In this document: piece after piece, positions 1 to 5,843 of the stretch | How the letters are laid out: each line of letters opens with the position of its first letter | Position numbering within the stretch: the first letter of the stretch is position 1 | From: an uncultured Bacilli bacterium | GTDB lineage: Bacteria > Bacillota_I > Bacilli_A > RF39 > UBA660 | Assembly (NCBI GenBank): GCA_944363655.1 | Contig: CALVUU010000117.1 | Location: forward strand, 1 to 6,899 | DNA: 6,899 nt | Reading direction: 5' to 3' | The notes under the pieces: model-generated | Database searches by the model: none | What the model saw: only the letters and a program-made list of their open reading frames with translations | What the model was told of the DNA's origin: nothing | Program-made: the position numbers and the translations under genes

Positions 1-328
1 AAACATAACACTTATCACTACTATTACTTTGCATTACTACTTTTTTTGTTTCTTTATTCCAAGATAACTTTCCGCCATTTTCACAACTAGATAATTCTTC
101 ATTAAAAATATAACCCTCCTGTGGCCACGATGTATCGCTACTAACTTCATATTCTCCACTACCCGATGATGTTTCATACATCATAGTTAATGCATTAGAA
201 TTAACCATTTGTTTACTTTCTTTAGCGTTTTCATATATTTTTTTATCTAAATTATAACTATTCATAATTAAAGCACTTACAATCAAACCAATAATTATTC
301 CACTAAATACGTATAAGATTTTTTTCAT
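1..328 (-). CDS. N-terminal part of a membrane-anchored or secreted surface protein (runs off left edge)
   Basis: An open frame of 109 codons starts at ATG 328-326 and continues past base 1, so the C-terminus is missing. An AGAGGT ribosome binding site (335-340) lies 6 bases upstream of the ATG. Residues 1-2 are followed by Lys then a hydrophobic helix (about residues 4-22, rich in Ile, Leu and Val) with no lipobox Cys, so it is a signal anchor or an uncleaved signal peptide. The exported part is Ser/Asn/Glu-rich. It contains a small module with two Cys (residues 82 and 107) around a KLSWNKETKK segment and ends in DKCYV at the edge; the Cys pair could form a disulphide. I recognise this Cys-LSW-KCYV style from hypothetical surface proteins of AT-rich uncultured Bacilli, but no function is known to me. 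It is transcribed divergently from the HTH gene at 443. A pilin-like pseudopilin is a weaker alternative. Confidence 0.8.
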   Translation of the reverse strand, partial: MKKILYVFSGIIIGLIVSALIMNSYNLDKKIYENAKESKQMVNSNALTMMYETSSGSGEYEVSSDTSWPQEGYIFNEELSSCENGGKLSWNKETKKVVMQSNSSDKCYV

Positions 329-367
329 TTTGATACCTCTTTATATTTTAAATTCTAACATCATGAC

Positions 368-406
368 AACTTGTATTCCACGGTGCAAACACCGTGGTTA
401 CAAGTT
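368..406. repeat. Long inverted repeat in the divergent intergenic region
   Basis: Left arm 368-385 reads AACTTGTA, then TT, then CCACGGTG. Right arm 390-406 is the reverse complement of AACTTGTA, then A, then CCACGGTG. The arms give two perfect 8-bp blocks (16 pairs) separated by a 2x1 internal loop, around a CAAA loop (386-389). The CCACGGTG core is markedly more GC-rich than its surroundings. It has no T-tract on either side, so it is not a standard terminator. It sits between the divergent starts at 328 (minus) and 443 (plus), 37 bases from the HTH start codon. It is therefore a candidate operator for the neighbouring HTH protein, or a structured 5' leader. I could not assign convincing promoters to either gene here. 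Confidence 0.75.
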
Positions 407-442
407 TACAATTATGAAATAATTAACTAGAGGATTTTAGAT

Positions 443-646
443 ATGTTTAAAGAATATCGCAAGAAATTAAAATTAACTCAAGAACAATTAGCAGATAAAG
501 CAGATTTAAATACCAGAACGATTCAAAGAATTGAAAATGAAGAAGAAATACCTAGTTTAGAAACTTTATCTAAATTAGTTAATGCTTTAGAAATAAAAGA
601 TAAAGATTTAATAGAATATATAAAAAAGTTTAGTAAACAAAAATAA
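443..646 (+). CDS. Small XRE-family helix-turn-helix DNA-binding regulator
   Basis: This 67-residue protein is essentially one HTH_3 (Cro/C1-type) domain. It contains the family pattern LTQEQLADKADLNTRTIQRIE: TQEQLADKA (about residues 12-20) forms helix 2 and NTRTIQRIE (24-32) the recognition helix. PSLETLSKLVNALEI (38-52) supplies helices 4 and 5. A short charged tail (to residue 67) follows, with no second effector domain. The AGAGGA ribosome binding site at 429-434 is 8 bases before the ATG. Stand-alone proteins of this kind usually bind short palindromes as dimers and often autoregulate; the target is not known here. The inverted repeat at 368-406 just upstream is the obvious candidate. 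It is followed by its own terminator and is thus separate from the small peptide locus downstream, although regulation of that locus cannot be excluded. Confidence 0.93.
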   Translation: MFKEYRKKLKLTQEQLADKADLNTRTIQRIENEEEIPSLETLSKLVNALEIKDKDLIEYIKKFSKQK

Positions 647-675
647 AGTGTTATGTTTAGCACTTTATTTTTGTT
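641..675 (+). terminator. Rho-independent terminator after the HTH gene
   Basis: A perfect 10-bp stem AAATAAAGTG (641-650) pairs with CACTTTATTT (661-670) around a 10-base loop, followed by a T-rich tail at 671-675. The left arm overlaps the TAA stop codon (644-646). The opposite strand also has a run of T after the hairpin, so it may terminate in both directions. Confidence 0.85.
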
Positions 676-705
676 TGTATGTCGAACTTTGTCGGACAAT
701 TTTTC

Positions 706-734
706 TTGCAATTGCATTTATTTCCCGTTAGAAT
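706..734 (+). promoter_or_regulatory. Sigma-70-type promoter for the small peptide transcript
   Basis: A -35 box TTGCAA (706-711) and -10 box TAGAAT (729-734) are separated by exactly 17 bases. Transcription would start near 740-741, immediately before the left arm of the 742-980 inverted repeat. The leader to the start codon at 832 would be about 90 nt. The -35 box overlaps the palindrome GCAATTGC (708-715), which recurs at 949-956. Confidence 0.7.
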
Positions 735-831
735 AAATAACCGTTACCTGCTAGTGGTAGTGCCTGCTTTAAATCTGAGTAATCTATTACTACTCAAATA
801 TTGGGGGTTTTGGATGCAAGGAGGCAAAGAT

Positions 832-909
832 ATGAACAAAGAAGAAAACATAAGTACTCTTTTAGTAATAATAATCTTATTGATTGTAGTTATACTGCAG
901 TTAGTATAG
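832..909 (+). CDS. 25-residue hydrophobic membrane peptide, candidate type I toxin
   Basis: The peptide begins MNKEENISTLL and continues as an almost unbroken run of Ile, Leu and Val ending in ILQLV, giving one transmembrane helix (about residues 9-25) behind a short charged N-terminus. The start is fixed by a strong AAGGAGG site (818-824), 7 bases before the ATG at 832-834. An in-frame ATG further upstream at 679 is not credible because it precedes the promoter boxes. Tiny single-helix peptides with strong ribosome binding sites and a convergent small RNA are typical of type I toxins such as Fst and TxpA. I do not recognise this peptide as a member of a named family, and it lacks the charged C-terminal tail usual in Fst. 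The leader is structured: GTAAT-CT-ATTAC (779-790) forms a small hairpin, and TGCCT (761-765) can pair with AGGCA (822-826), which overlaps the ribosome binding site. A signalling or regulatory membrane peptide is the main alternative. Confidence 0.72.
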   Translation: MNKEENISTLLVIIILLIVVILQLV

Positions 910-943
910 AAAAAAGACACTAGCCTTGTTCAGGTATAGTGTC
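910..943 (-). terminator. Rho-independent terminator, minus strand, just past the peptide stop codon
   Basis: GACACTA (916-922) pairs with TAGTGTC (937-943), extended by CCT (924-926) with AGG (932-934) around a 5-base loop. On the minus strand the hairpin is followed by six T residues (915-910). There is no T-tract on the plus strand, so it terminates leftward transcripts. It probably ends the small RNA that starts near 985, and may also end read-through from the DUF2207 gene, which has no other terminator. Confidence 0.8.
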
Positions 944-985
944 CGCAAGCAATTGCAGGCATTATCCACTAGGGGTAACGCTTAC
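910..985 (-). ncRNA. Predicted ~75-nt antisense-type small RNA opposing the peptide gene
   Basis: A well-placed promoter (992-1020) and a U-tailed terminator (910-943) on the minus strand delimit a short transcript from about 985 to 910. It contains no plausible reading frame. It is antisense to the region just downstream of the peptide stop codon (907-909), and its 5' end (blocks CGTTACC, CTAGTGG, TGCCTGC) nearly repeats the 5' end of the peptide mRNA. This arrangement, convergent with a short toxin mRNA, resembles RNA II of the pAD1 par (fst) system and RatA opposite txpA. Both boundaries are predictions from promoter and terminator signals only. Confidence 0.6.
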
Positions 986-991
986 ATGTAT

Positions 992-1020
992 AATATAACA
1001 AACTTTTATAGATTATGCAA
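992..1020 (-). promoter_or_regulatory. Sigma-70-type promoter for the predicted small RNA
   Basis: On the minus strand a -35 box TTGCAT (1020-1015) is followed by a 17-base spacer and a -10 box TATATT (997-992). Transcription would start near 985, just before the right arm of the inverted repeat. It mirrors the plus-strand promoter at 706-734 (TTGCAA, 17 bases, TAGAAT). Confidence 0.65.
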
Positions 1021-1028
1021 TACTTGAG

Positions 1029-2891
1029 CTAAAATCCTCCACCACTGCGGCCTCCACCACCGAAGCCACCTCCAGATGAAAATCCTCCGCCGAATCCTCC
1101 GCCACTACTCATAGATGAACTAGCATTCATTCTATTTATAGTCATTTGTGATGTATTTATCGCTTGATTCATCGATGAAGTTATTAAATTAGCTATATGA
1201 ATATTAGTTATATAATTTAAAGTAAAATAATCAACCCCTAATTCATCAACATTTATCTCACTTATCTTTACATTCATTACTTTTTCTACACGATCAGCAA
1301 GACCAAAAACCGTTGCATAAACTAAATATCTTTCCCACAAAACAATCTCAGGAAGTTCTTTAATACTAAAATTACCAAAATCATTTAAAAATCTTTTAAA
1401 AGCTTGCCATCTTGCATAATGTTCTATTCCTTTTTTAGTTTTTTTACTAAAAGCTGTTGTATAAATCATAAAAACAATTGCAAATAATATAGTAATAATT
1501 CCTGGAATAAATTCAATATTATTATGAGCAATATAAGTTATTAATAAAATTGAATAAATTAATAATATAAAAGGTATAATTATATATTTTTTCTTCTTTT
1601 CAAAAAATTCTTGGGCTTCCCCATCTTTAATAGCCTTATTCTTCCAATTAGTATAACTATTCATAAAAGTTTGACAAGTTTTAGTACTACTTGCATACTT
1701 TTTTAAATTTGTTGTTGTAAAGCTACCTGTTTTTTTACCAACTTTTTCAAATAAGAAATCTATTAAAGCATTTTCGGTATCATTTAATTTATTTCTTGTA
1801 ACTAAAGTAAATTTATATTCATCTTTAACCTCAGTTACTTTTTCTACTTTAATATTTTTCTTATAAACTAAATTCATTATAGATGCACTTAAAGCATTTT
1901 CAGTAATAGTTTTATGCATCAAGTAATCAACAACTTCAACATTATAATCATCTATAAATTCTCTATTATATTTTAAATTAAACATTGCTTTTCTTTCTTT
2001 ATCATATTTTAAATAAATATAAAGAAATGCTCCAATTAAAGAAATATAGAAAATAATTGTACCTACAATTGCTATTGTCATTTTACTTTTAATTTCTTTT
2101 CTTAAAAAATTAGCTTCGTCTGCTCTTGCAGTTTCTGTTTCAATTATTTCATCAAAAGACTCATCACTATATTTAGTTACACCTGTAACTAAATTATCAT
2201 CAAAAGTCATTCTTATATCCATTGTTCCATAAGATTCAAGCATAGGTATAGTTGCATAAATAACTGAATTAGTACTACTACTTTCTTCATATACTTCACC
2301 AGCTAGTGGACCATGTGCCCAAAAACGAAAATAATTACTATTATCAAGTTTTGGTAAAGTAACTCGTATATTTAAATTTCCTATTTCATCAGCAAGTTCT
2401 CCGCTAAAAAAATTCCAATAAAACTCTGCAAAATTATCATGCATAGTAACAATACCTTCAATAGTATAATCAAGTCTAAAAACATATTTATCTCGTTTTA
2501 TTGGATGATACATTCTAATTCTGTAACCATTAAATATTGAATCAACTGAATATTTTATATCTTCACCTGCACTAGCATAAGTAACTAATAGAAAAGGAAT
2601 GAAATTTTCATTAAATGTATCAAAAGATATTTTATTACTATCTAAACCTGATACTTTTATATTGGTAATATCATCAGCTTTCATAGAACTTTTTATACTA
2701 GAATATGCTAAATTCATTTCATAACCATTAAGTGTTCCATCAATTAAAAATAGTTCTGATACATCTACATTCCCATTTTCTAATATCTTAGCATCAATAT
2801 AATAAGATTCAATATCATAATTAACATCACTTGCCAAAGTAATAATTGGCATAATTAAAAATACTAATAAACTAAATATTAATTTTTTCAT
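1029..2891 (-). CDS. DUF2207-family predicted membrane protein
   Basis: The 620-residue protein opens with a signal peptide (MKKLIFSLLVFLIMPIITLA, likely cleaved before Ser21). An extracytoplasmic beta-rich region (about 22-260) follows, typical of the DUF2207 N-terminal domain and including VDVSELF, RLDYTIEG and AEFYWNFF. A transmembrane helix lies at about 272-294, then a cytoplasmic region, two more helices (about 437-456 and 462-481) and the family segment RWQAFKRFLNDFGNF with WERYLVYATVFGLAD (about 494-532). The last 26 residues are almost all Gly, Ser and Phe. The family is uncharacterised; genes of this type commonly lie beside lemA, as here, suggesting a shared envelope role (inference). 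I chose ATG 2891 over the in-frame GTG at 2897 because GAGAG lies 5 bases before the ATG but abuts the GTG. The site is weak, and a terminator-like hairpin lies just upstream, so expression is probably lower than that of lemA. Confidence 0.9.
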   Translation of the reverse strand: MKKLIFSLLVFLIMPIITLASDVNYDIESYYIDAKILENGNVDVSELFLIDGTLNGYEMNLAYSSIKSSMKADDITNIKVSGLDSNKISFDTFNENFIPFLLVTYASAGEDIKYSVDSIFNGYRIRMYHPIKRDKYVFRLDYTIEGIVTMHDNFAEFYWNFFSGELADEIGNLNIRVTLPKLDNSNYFRFWAHGPLAGEVYEESSSTNSVIYATIPMLESYGTMDIRMTFDDNLVTGVTKYSDESFDEIIETETARADEANFLRKEIKSKMTIAIVGTIIFYISLIGAFLYIYLKYDKERKAMFNLKYNREFIDDYNVEVVDYLMHKTITENALSASIMNLVYKKNIKVEKVTEVKDEYKFTLVTRNKLNDTENALIDFLFEKVGKKTGSFTTTNLKKYASSTKTCQTFMNSYTNWKNKAIKDGEAQEFFEKKKKYIIIPFILLIYSILLITYIAHNNIEFIPGIITILFAIVFMIYTTAFSKKTKKGIEHYARWQAFKRFLNDFGNFSIKELPEIVLWERYLVYATVFGLADRVEKVMNVKISEINVDELGVDYFTLNYITNIHIANLITSSMNQAINTSQMTINRMNASSSMSSGGGFGGGFSSGGGFGGGGRSGGGF

Positions 2892-2909
2892 ATACACTCT
2901 CTCTTTTTT

Positions 2910-2933
2910 AAAAAAAGACGTTTAGCACGTCTT
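2910..2933 (-). terminator. Terminator-like hairpin between lemA and the DUF2207 gene (possible attenuator)
   Basis: On the minus strand AAGACGT (2933-2927) pairs perfectly with ACGTCTT (2921-2915) around a 5-base loop, followed by a run of T to 2910. The stem starts inside the lemA stop codon. Only 18 bases remain to the next ATG at 2891, too few for a separate promoter. It would either reduce read-through into the DUF2207 gene or stabilise the lemA mRNA end. Confidence 0.75.
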
Positions 2934-3489
2934 AAAATTTAACTTGAACATTTTCTCTTTCAGCATCATTAGCCTCAAAGAAGGTTTCTTGTTTAAATTT
3001 GAAAATGCCCGCGATAATGTTACTTGGAACCATTTCAATTTTATTATTATATACAAGTACTGTATCATTATAAAATTGTCTAGCACTAGCAATCTTACTT
3101 TCCGTTTCTGTAAGTTCTGCTTGCAAATGTTGGAAGTTAGTATTTGCTTTTAAATCCGGATAAGACTCCGCAAGAGCAAATAACTTAGAAATAGCTTGTT
3201 CTAACTCCCCATCAGCCTTCATTTGTGCCTCAGGTGTTGTTGCAGAAACATAAGTATTTCTTGCTTTAATTACTGATTCCAAAGTTTCAGATTCATGTTT
3301 TGTATAACCTTTAACAGTTTCAACTAAATTAGGAATAAGATCAAATCTTCTTTTTAATTGCACATCAATTTGTGCCCATTGATCTTTTACTCTATTTCGT
3401 AAATCTACTAATTTATTATAAGTCGAAATAGCCCAAACTATTATTAGTAAAACTATTACTACTATTATACCTAAAATAATCCATCCCAT
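2932..3489 (-). CDS. lemA: LemA family membrane protein
   Basis: This 185-residue protein is full length for LemA proteins. A single N-terminal transmembrane helix (about residues 3-21) precedes a long helical domain. The family hallmark is intact: STYNKLVDLRNRVKDQWAQI followed by DVQLKRRFDLIPNLVETVKGY (about 22-62). Further family segments are LFALAESYPDLKANTNFQ and LTETESKIASARQFYND, ending with an Asn-Asp-Ala-Glu-Arg-rich tail. LemA proteins are anchored in the inner or cytoplasmic membrane; their exact role is not established. A strong AGGAGGA site (3504-3498) is 8 bases before the ATG. It lies 70 bases downstream of priA on the same strand and directly upstream of the DUF2207 gene, a pairing seen in many bacteria. 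Identification is secure. Confidence 0.97.
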   Translation of the reverse strand: MGWIILGIIVVIVLLIIVWAISTYNKLVDLRNRVKDQWAQIDVQLKRRFDLIPNLVETVKGYTKHESETLESVIKARNTYVSATTPEAQMKADGELEQAISKLFALAESYPDLKANTNFQHLQAELTETESKIASARQFYNDTVLVYNNKIEMVPSNIIAGIFKFKQETFFEANDAERENVQVKF

Positions 3490-3530
3490 AAAATATATCC
3501 TCCTAAAAATATTTTATCATATTTTAATAA

Positions 3531-3559
3531 ATTATAAAACTTTTTTTATCCTCTTTACA
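3531..3559 (-). promoter_or_regulatory. Possible promoter for lemA
   Basis: A perfect -10 hexamer TATAAT (3536-3531, minus strand) lies 17 bases from a poor -35 match TGTAAA (3559-3554). The predicted start would leave a leader of about 35 nt containing the AGGAGGA site. The surrounding AT richness makes chance -10 matches likely, so this is tentative. No clear terminator follows priA in this gap. Confidence 0.42.
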
Positions 3560-5737
3560 TTATATTCTTAAAGGATTAAAATCTATTTCTAAATAATTAT
3601 CTTTATTACTAGCAAATATATCATCTATTTCTTTTAAAGTACTAACTAATAAATCATCATACTTATATTTTATTATTATTTGCATCCGATATTCATTATT
3701 AAATTTAAATACAGATGCTGTAGTTGGTCCTAAAATAATCGTTTCTTTATTTAAATTATCATCTAAATATTTTTTTACTTTTTTAGCATTTAAAATAGTA
3801 TTTTCATAATCTTTTCCTATTACTTTAATACCTACTAAATAATAATATGGTGGATACTTTAATTTCTTTCTAAAATTCATCTCCTGTAAATAAAATTTAT
3901 CATAATTATTATTTTTTACACATTCTATTACATAATTATCCGGATTAAATGTTTGTATTACTACTTCTCCTAGTATATCACTTCTTCCTGACCGACCTGC
4001 AACTTGACTTAACAAAGAAAATGTTACTTCACTACTTCGGTAATCTGGTATATTTAAAGATGCATCAGCATTTATTACACCCACAAGCGTTACTTTAGGA
4101 AAGTCTAGTCCTTTACTAATCATTTGTGTACCTAATAATATATCATATTTATAATCTTTAAAATCATTTATAATTTTTTCATGACTTCCTTTATTTCTTG
4201 TTGTATCTTGATCCATTCTTACTACTCTAGCATTTGGATACATTTCTTTAATCTTTTCTTCTAACTTTTCTGTACCAAGTCCATAATAATTTAAACTTTT
4301 ATCATGACAATTTGGACAAACATCATCTTTTTTTCTTTGATATCCACAATAATGACATATCAAATTATTCGTCGATTTATGATATGTTAATGTTATATCA
4401 CAACTTGGACATTTATAAGTATAACCACAATTACTACAAGTAATAAATGTTGAAAAACCTCTTCTATTTAAAAGTAATATTATTTGTTCTTTTTTACTTA
4501 ATTTTTCTTTAATTTTTTCTTGTAAAAATTCACTAAATATCATATTTCTTTTTTTCATTTCTGCTTCCATATCAATTACATGTATTATAGGTAATTTAGC
4601 ATTACCCACTCTATTACTTAATCTAAGTAATTTATATACTCCCTTATCAGCTCTAGCCTTACTTTCAAGTGTTGGAGTAGCACTACCAAGGATAACAGGA
4701 ATATTATTATATTTTCCTCGGTATATTGCTATATCTCTAGCATGATACCTTGGATTATTATCTTGTTTATAACTACTACTATCTTCTTCATCAATTATAA
4801 TTATTCCTAAATTTTTTAAAGGAACAAATATAGCACTACGCGTACCAACTACTACATGTACTTCACCACGTAATATTTTTAAATATTCATCATACTTTTC
4901 TCCTTCAGATAAAGATGAGTGAAATATTGCAACATCACTACCAAATGCCTCATAAAACCTTTTGGCAATTTGCGTAGTTAAACCAATTTCTGGAACAAGC
5001 ATAATAGCAGTTTTACCTTCACTAATACATTTTTCAATCCATTTAATATAAACTTCTGTTTTACCACTACCAGTTACTCCATATAATAAATAAGTATCAT
5101 GTTTATTAAATAAAACACTTTCATAAACACTTTCTTGATCTTTAGTAAGATTCTTTTTAATTACTTCATTATTACCATTATTAATTCTATACTTAATTAC
5201 TTTTTCTATCTTAATAATTTTATTTTCTTCTAGAGTTTTAACTATATCACTAGATATATCCTTTTTATTTACTTTACCTAATTCTAATATACTATTTATT
5301 ACTTTAATTTGAGCTATTCTCCTTGGATATTTACAAATATATTCCATAGCTTTTAATTTATCAATTAATACAATATATTCATCAAATTTATTATAATTAT
5401 GTTCTTGTTTTTTTATCTTTAAAGAAGATGGTAACATAGTCTGATATGCAGTTATTAACGTACACAAAGTAATACTAGATAAATACTTACCAACATCTAT
5501 TAATTCTTTACTTAATACTAATTCTTCATTATCTATTCTAATAATTTCTTTAGTATCATACGAAGTATTATTACTATTAACTATTTCCATAACAAAACCA
5601 AATACTTCCATTTTTCCAAATGGTACATATACTTTCATTCCTACTTTAATTTTATCTTTTAACTCATCAGGAATTTTATATATAAATGTTTTATTTAATG
5701 ATTTAACCCCATATTCTATTATTACATTTGCATACAT
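3560..5737 (-). CDS. priA: Primosomal protein N' (PriA), replication-restart helicase
   Basis: PriA is a 3'-5' superfamily 2 DNA helicase that recognises stalled forks and reloads the replicative helicase. This 725-residue copy has a complete architecture. An N-terminal DNA-binding region with KTFIYKIP and GMKVYVPFG comes first, then Walker A GVTGSGKT (about 220-227) and the RYHARD segment. A zinc-binding insert has eight Cys (about 434, 437, 443, 446, 461, 464, 474, 477) in four CxxC pairs. Motif V GTQMISKGLDF (about 536-546) and motif VI QVAGRSGR (about 578-585) follow. Motif II reads DEED (316-319) instead of the family's usual DEEH. An upstream ATG at 5752 is in frame, but GGAGAGAG (5750-5743) would then lie inside the gene; it is properly spaced for the ATG at 5737, giving the start MYANVIIEYG. 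A good promoter lies upstream. Length matches E. coli PriA. Confidence 0.97.
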   Translation of the reverse strand: MYANVIIEYGVKSLNKTFIYKIPDELKDKIKVGMKVYVPFGKMEVFGFVMEIVNSNNTSYDTKEIIRIDNEELVLSKELIDVGKYLSSITLCTLITAYQTMLPSSLKIKKQEHNYNKFDEYIVLIDKLKAMEYICKYPRRIAQIKVINSILELGKVNKKDISSDIVKTLEENKIIKIEKVIKYRINNGNNEVIKKNLTKDQESVYESVLFNKHDTYLLYGVTGSGKTEVYIKWIEKCISEGKTAIMLVPEIGLTTQIAKRFYEAFGSDVAIFHSSLSEGEKYDEYLKILRGEVHVVVGTRSAIFVPLKNLGIIIIDEEDSSSYKQDNNPRYHARDIAIYRGKYNNIPVILGSATPTLESKARADKGVYKLLRLSNRVGNAKLPIIHVIDMEAEMKKRNMIFSEFLQEKIKEKLSKKEQIILLLNRRGFSTFITCSNCGYTYKCPSCDITLTYHKSTNNLICHYCGYQRKKDDVCPNCHDKSLNYYGLGTEKLEEKIKEMYPNARVVRMDQDTTRNKGSHEKIINDFKDYKYDILLGTQMISKGLDFPKVTLVGVINADASLNIPDYRSSEVTFSLLSQVAGRSGRSDILGEVVIQTFNPDNYVIECVKNNNYDKFYLQEMNFRKKLKYPPYYYLVGIKVIGKDYENTILNAKKVKKYLDDNLNKETIILGPTTASVFKFNNEYRMQIIIKYKYDDLLVSTLKEIDDIFASNKDNYLEIDFNPLRI

Positions 5738-5742
5738 AATTA

Positions 5743-5750
5743 CTCTCTCC
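5743..5750 (-). promoter_or_regulatory. Ribosome binding site that sets the priA start
   Basis: GGAGAGAG on the minus strand ends 5 bases before ATG 5737-5735. The alternative in-frame ATG at 5752 overlaps this site and has no purine-rich site of its own, which is why the shorter protein is chosen. Confidence 0.75.
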
Positions 5751-5771
5751 ATATATCATAAATTCCATTTT

Positions 5772-5800
5772 ATAATAACAAAATTTAATTATATTGTCTA
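5772..5800 (-). promoter_or_regulatory. Sigma-70-type promoter for priA
   Basis: A -35 box TAGACA (5800-5795) and a -10 box TATTAT (5777-5772) are separated by 17 bases on the minus strand; each has one mismatch to consensus. Transcription would start near 5765, leaving a leader of about 28 nt. It lies just after the terminator of the upstream surface protein gene. Confidence 0.65.
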
Positions 5801-5813
5801 TGATTTTGGCTTG

Positions 5814-5843
5814 AAAAAATAGTCATAATTAGTTATGACTATT
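5814..5843 (-). terminator. Rho-independent terminator of the surface protein gene
   Basis: An 11-bp perfect stem, AATAGTCATAA (minus strand 5843-5833) with its complement (5828-5818), encloses a 4-base loop and runs into T residues to 5814. The stem overlaps the TAA stop codon at 5844-5842. Confidence 0.88.

Larger units (their letters stand above)
742..980. repeat. 26-bp imperfect inverted repeat bounding the small peptide locus
   Basis: The left arm (742-767) and the reverse complement of the right arm (955-980) share three ordered blocks: CGTTACC, CTAGTGG and TGCCTGC, with only 1-4 differing bases between blocks. The 187 bases between them hold the peptide gene and a U-tailed hairpin. 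The arms lie just inside two convergent promoters, so the plus and minus transcripts would begin with nearly the same sequence. A read-through plus transcript could pair its 5' end with its 3' end. No matching target-site duplication is visible outside the arms. Confidence 0.85.

Noticed and set aside
523..717. Minus-strand 64-residue frame opposite the HTH gene
   Set aside because: It is a shadow of the HTH coding region and its terminator, with no ribosome binding site or recognisable domain.
679..831. N-terminal extension of the small peptide from an ATG at 679 (76 residues)
   Set aside because: That start lies upstream of the likely promoter boxes (706-734), has no ribosome binding site, and the extension shows no protein-like pattern. 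The strong AAGGAGG site fixes the start at 832.
742..980. The inverted repeat as a MITE or other non-autonomous transposable element
   Set aside because: Terminal repeats and small size fit, but no target-site duplication is visible outside the arms. The promoters sit outside the arms, and the interior holds a well-formed gene with a ribosome binding site. A genome-wide copy count would settle it.
1018..1110. Repetitive Gly/Ser/Phe codons at the 3' end of the DUF2207 gene as a tandem repeat locus
   Set aside because: Gly-rich C-terminal tails are normal for DUF2207 and related TPM-domain proteins, and the repeat units here are short and irregular.
2944..3153. Plus-strand 69-residue frame opposite lemA
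   Set aside because: It lies entirely antisense to the well-supported lemA gene and shows no domain or start signals.
5814..5843. The hairpin after the surface protein gene as a retroelement target hairpin
   Set aside because: The T-run directly after the stem and the overlap with the stop codon make an ordinary intrinsic terminator the simpler reading. The loop also lacks the GRNA-type tetraloop.
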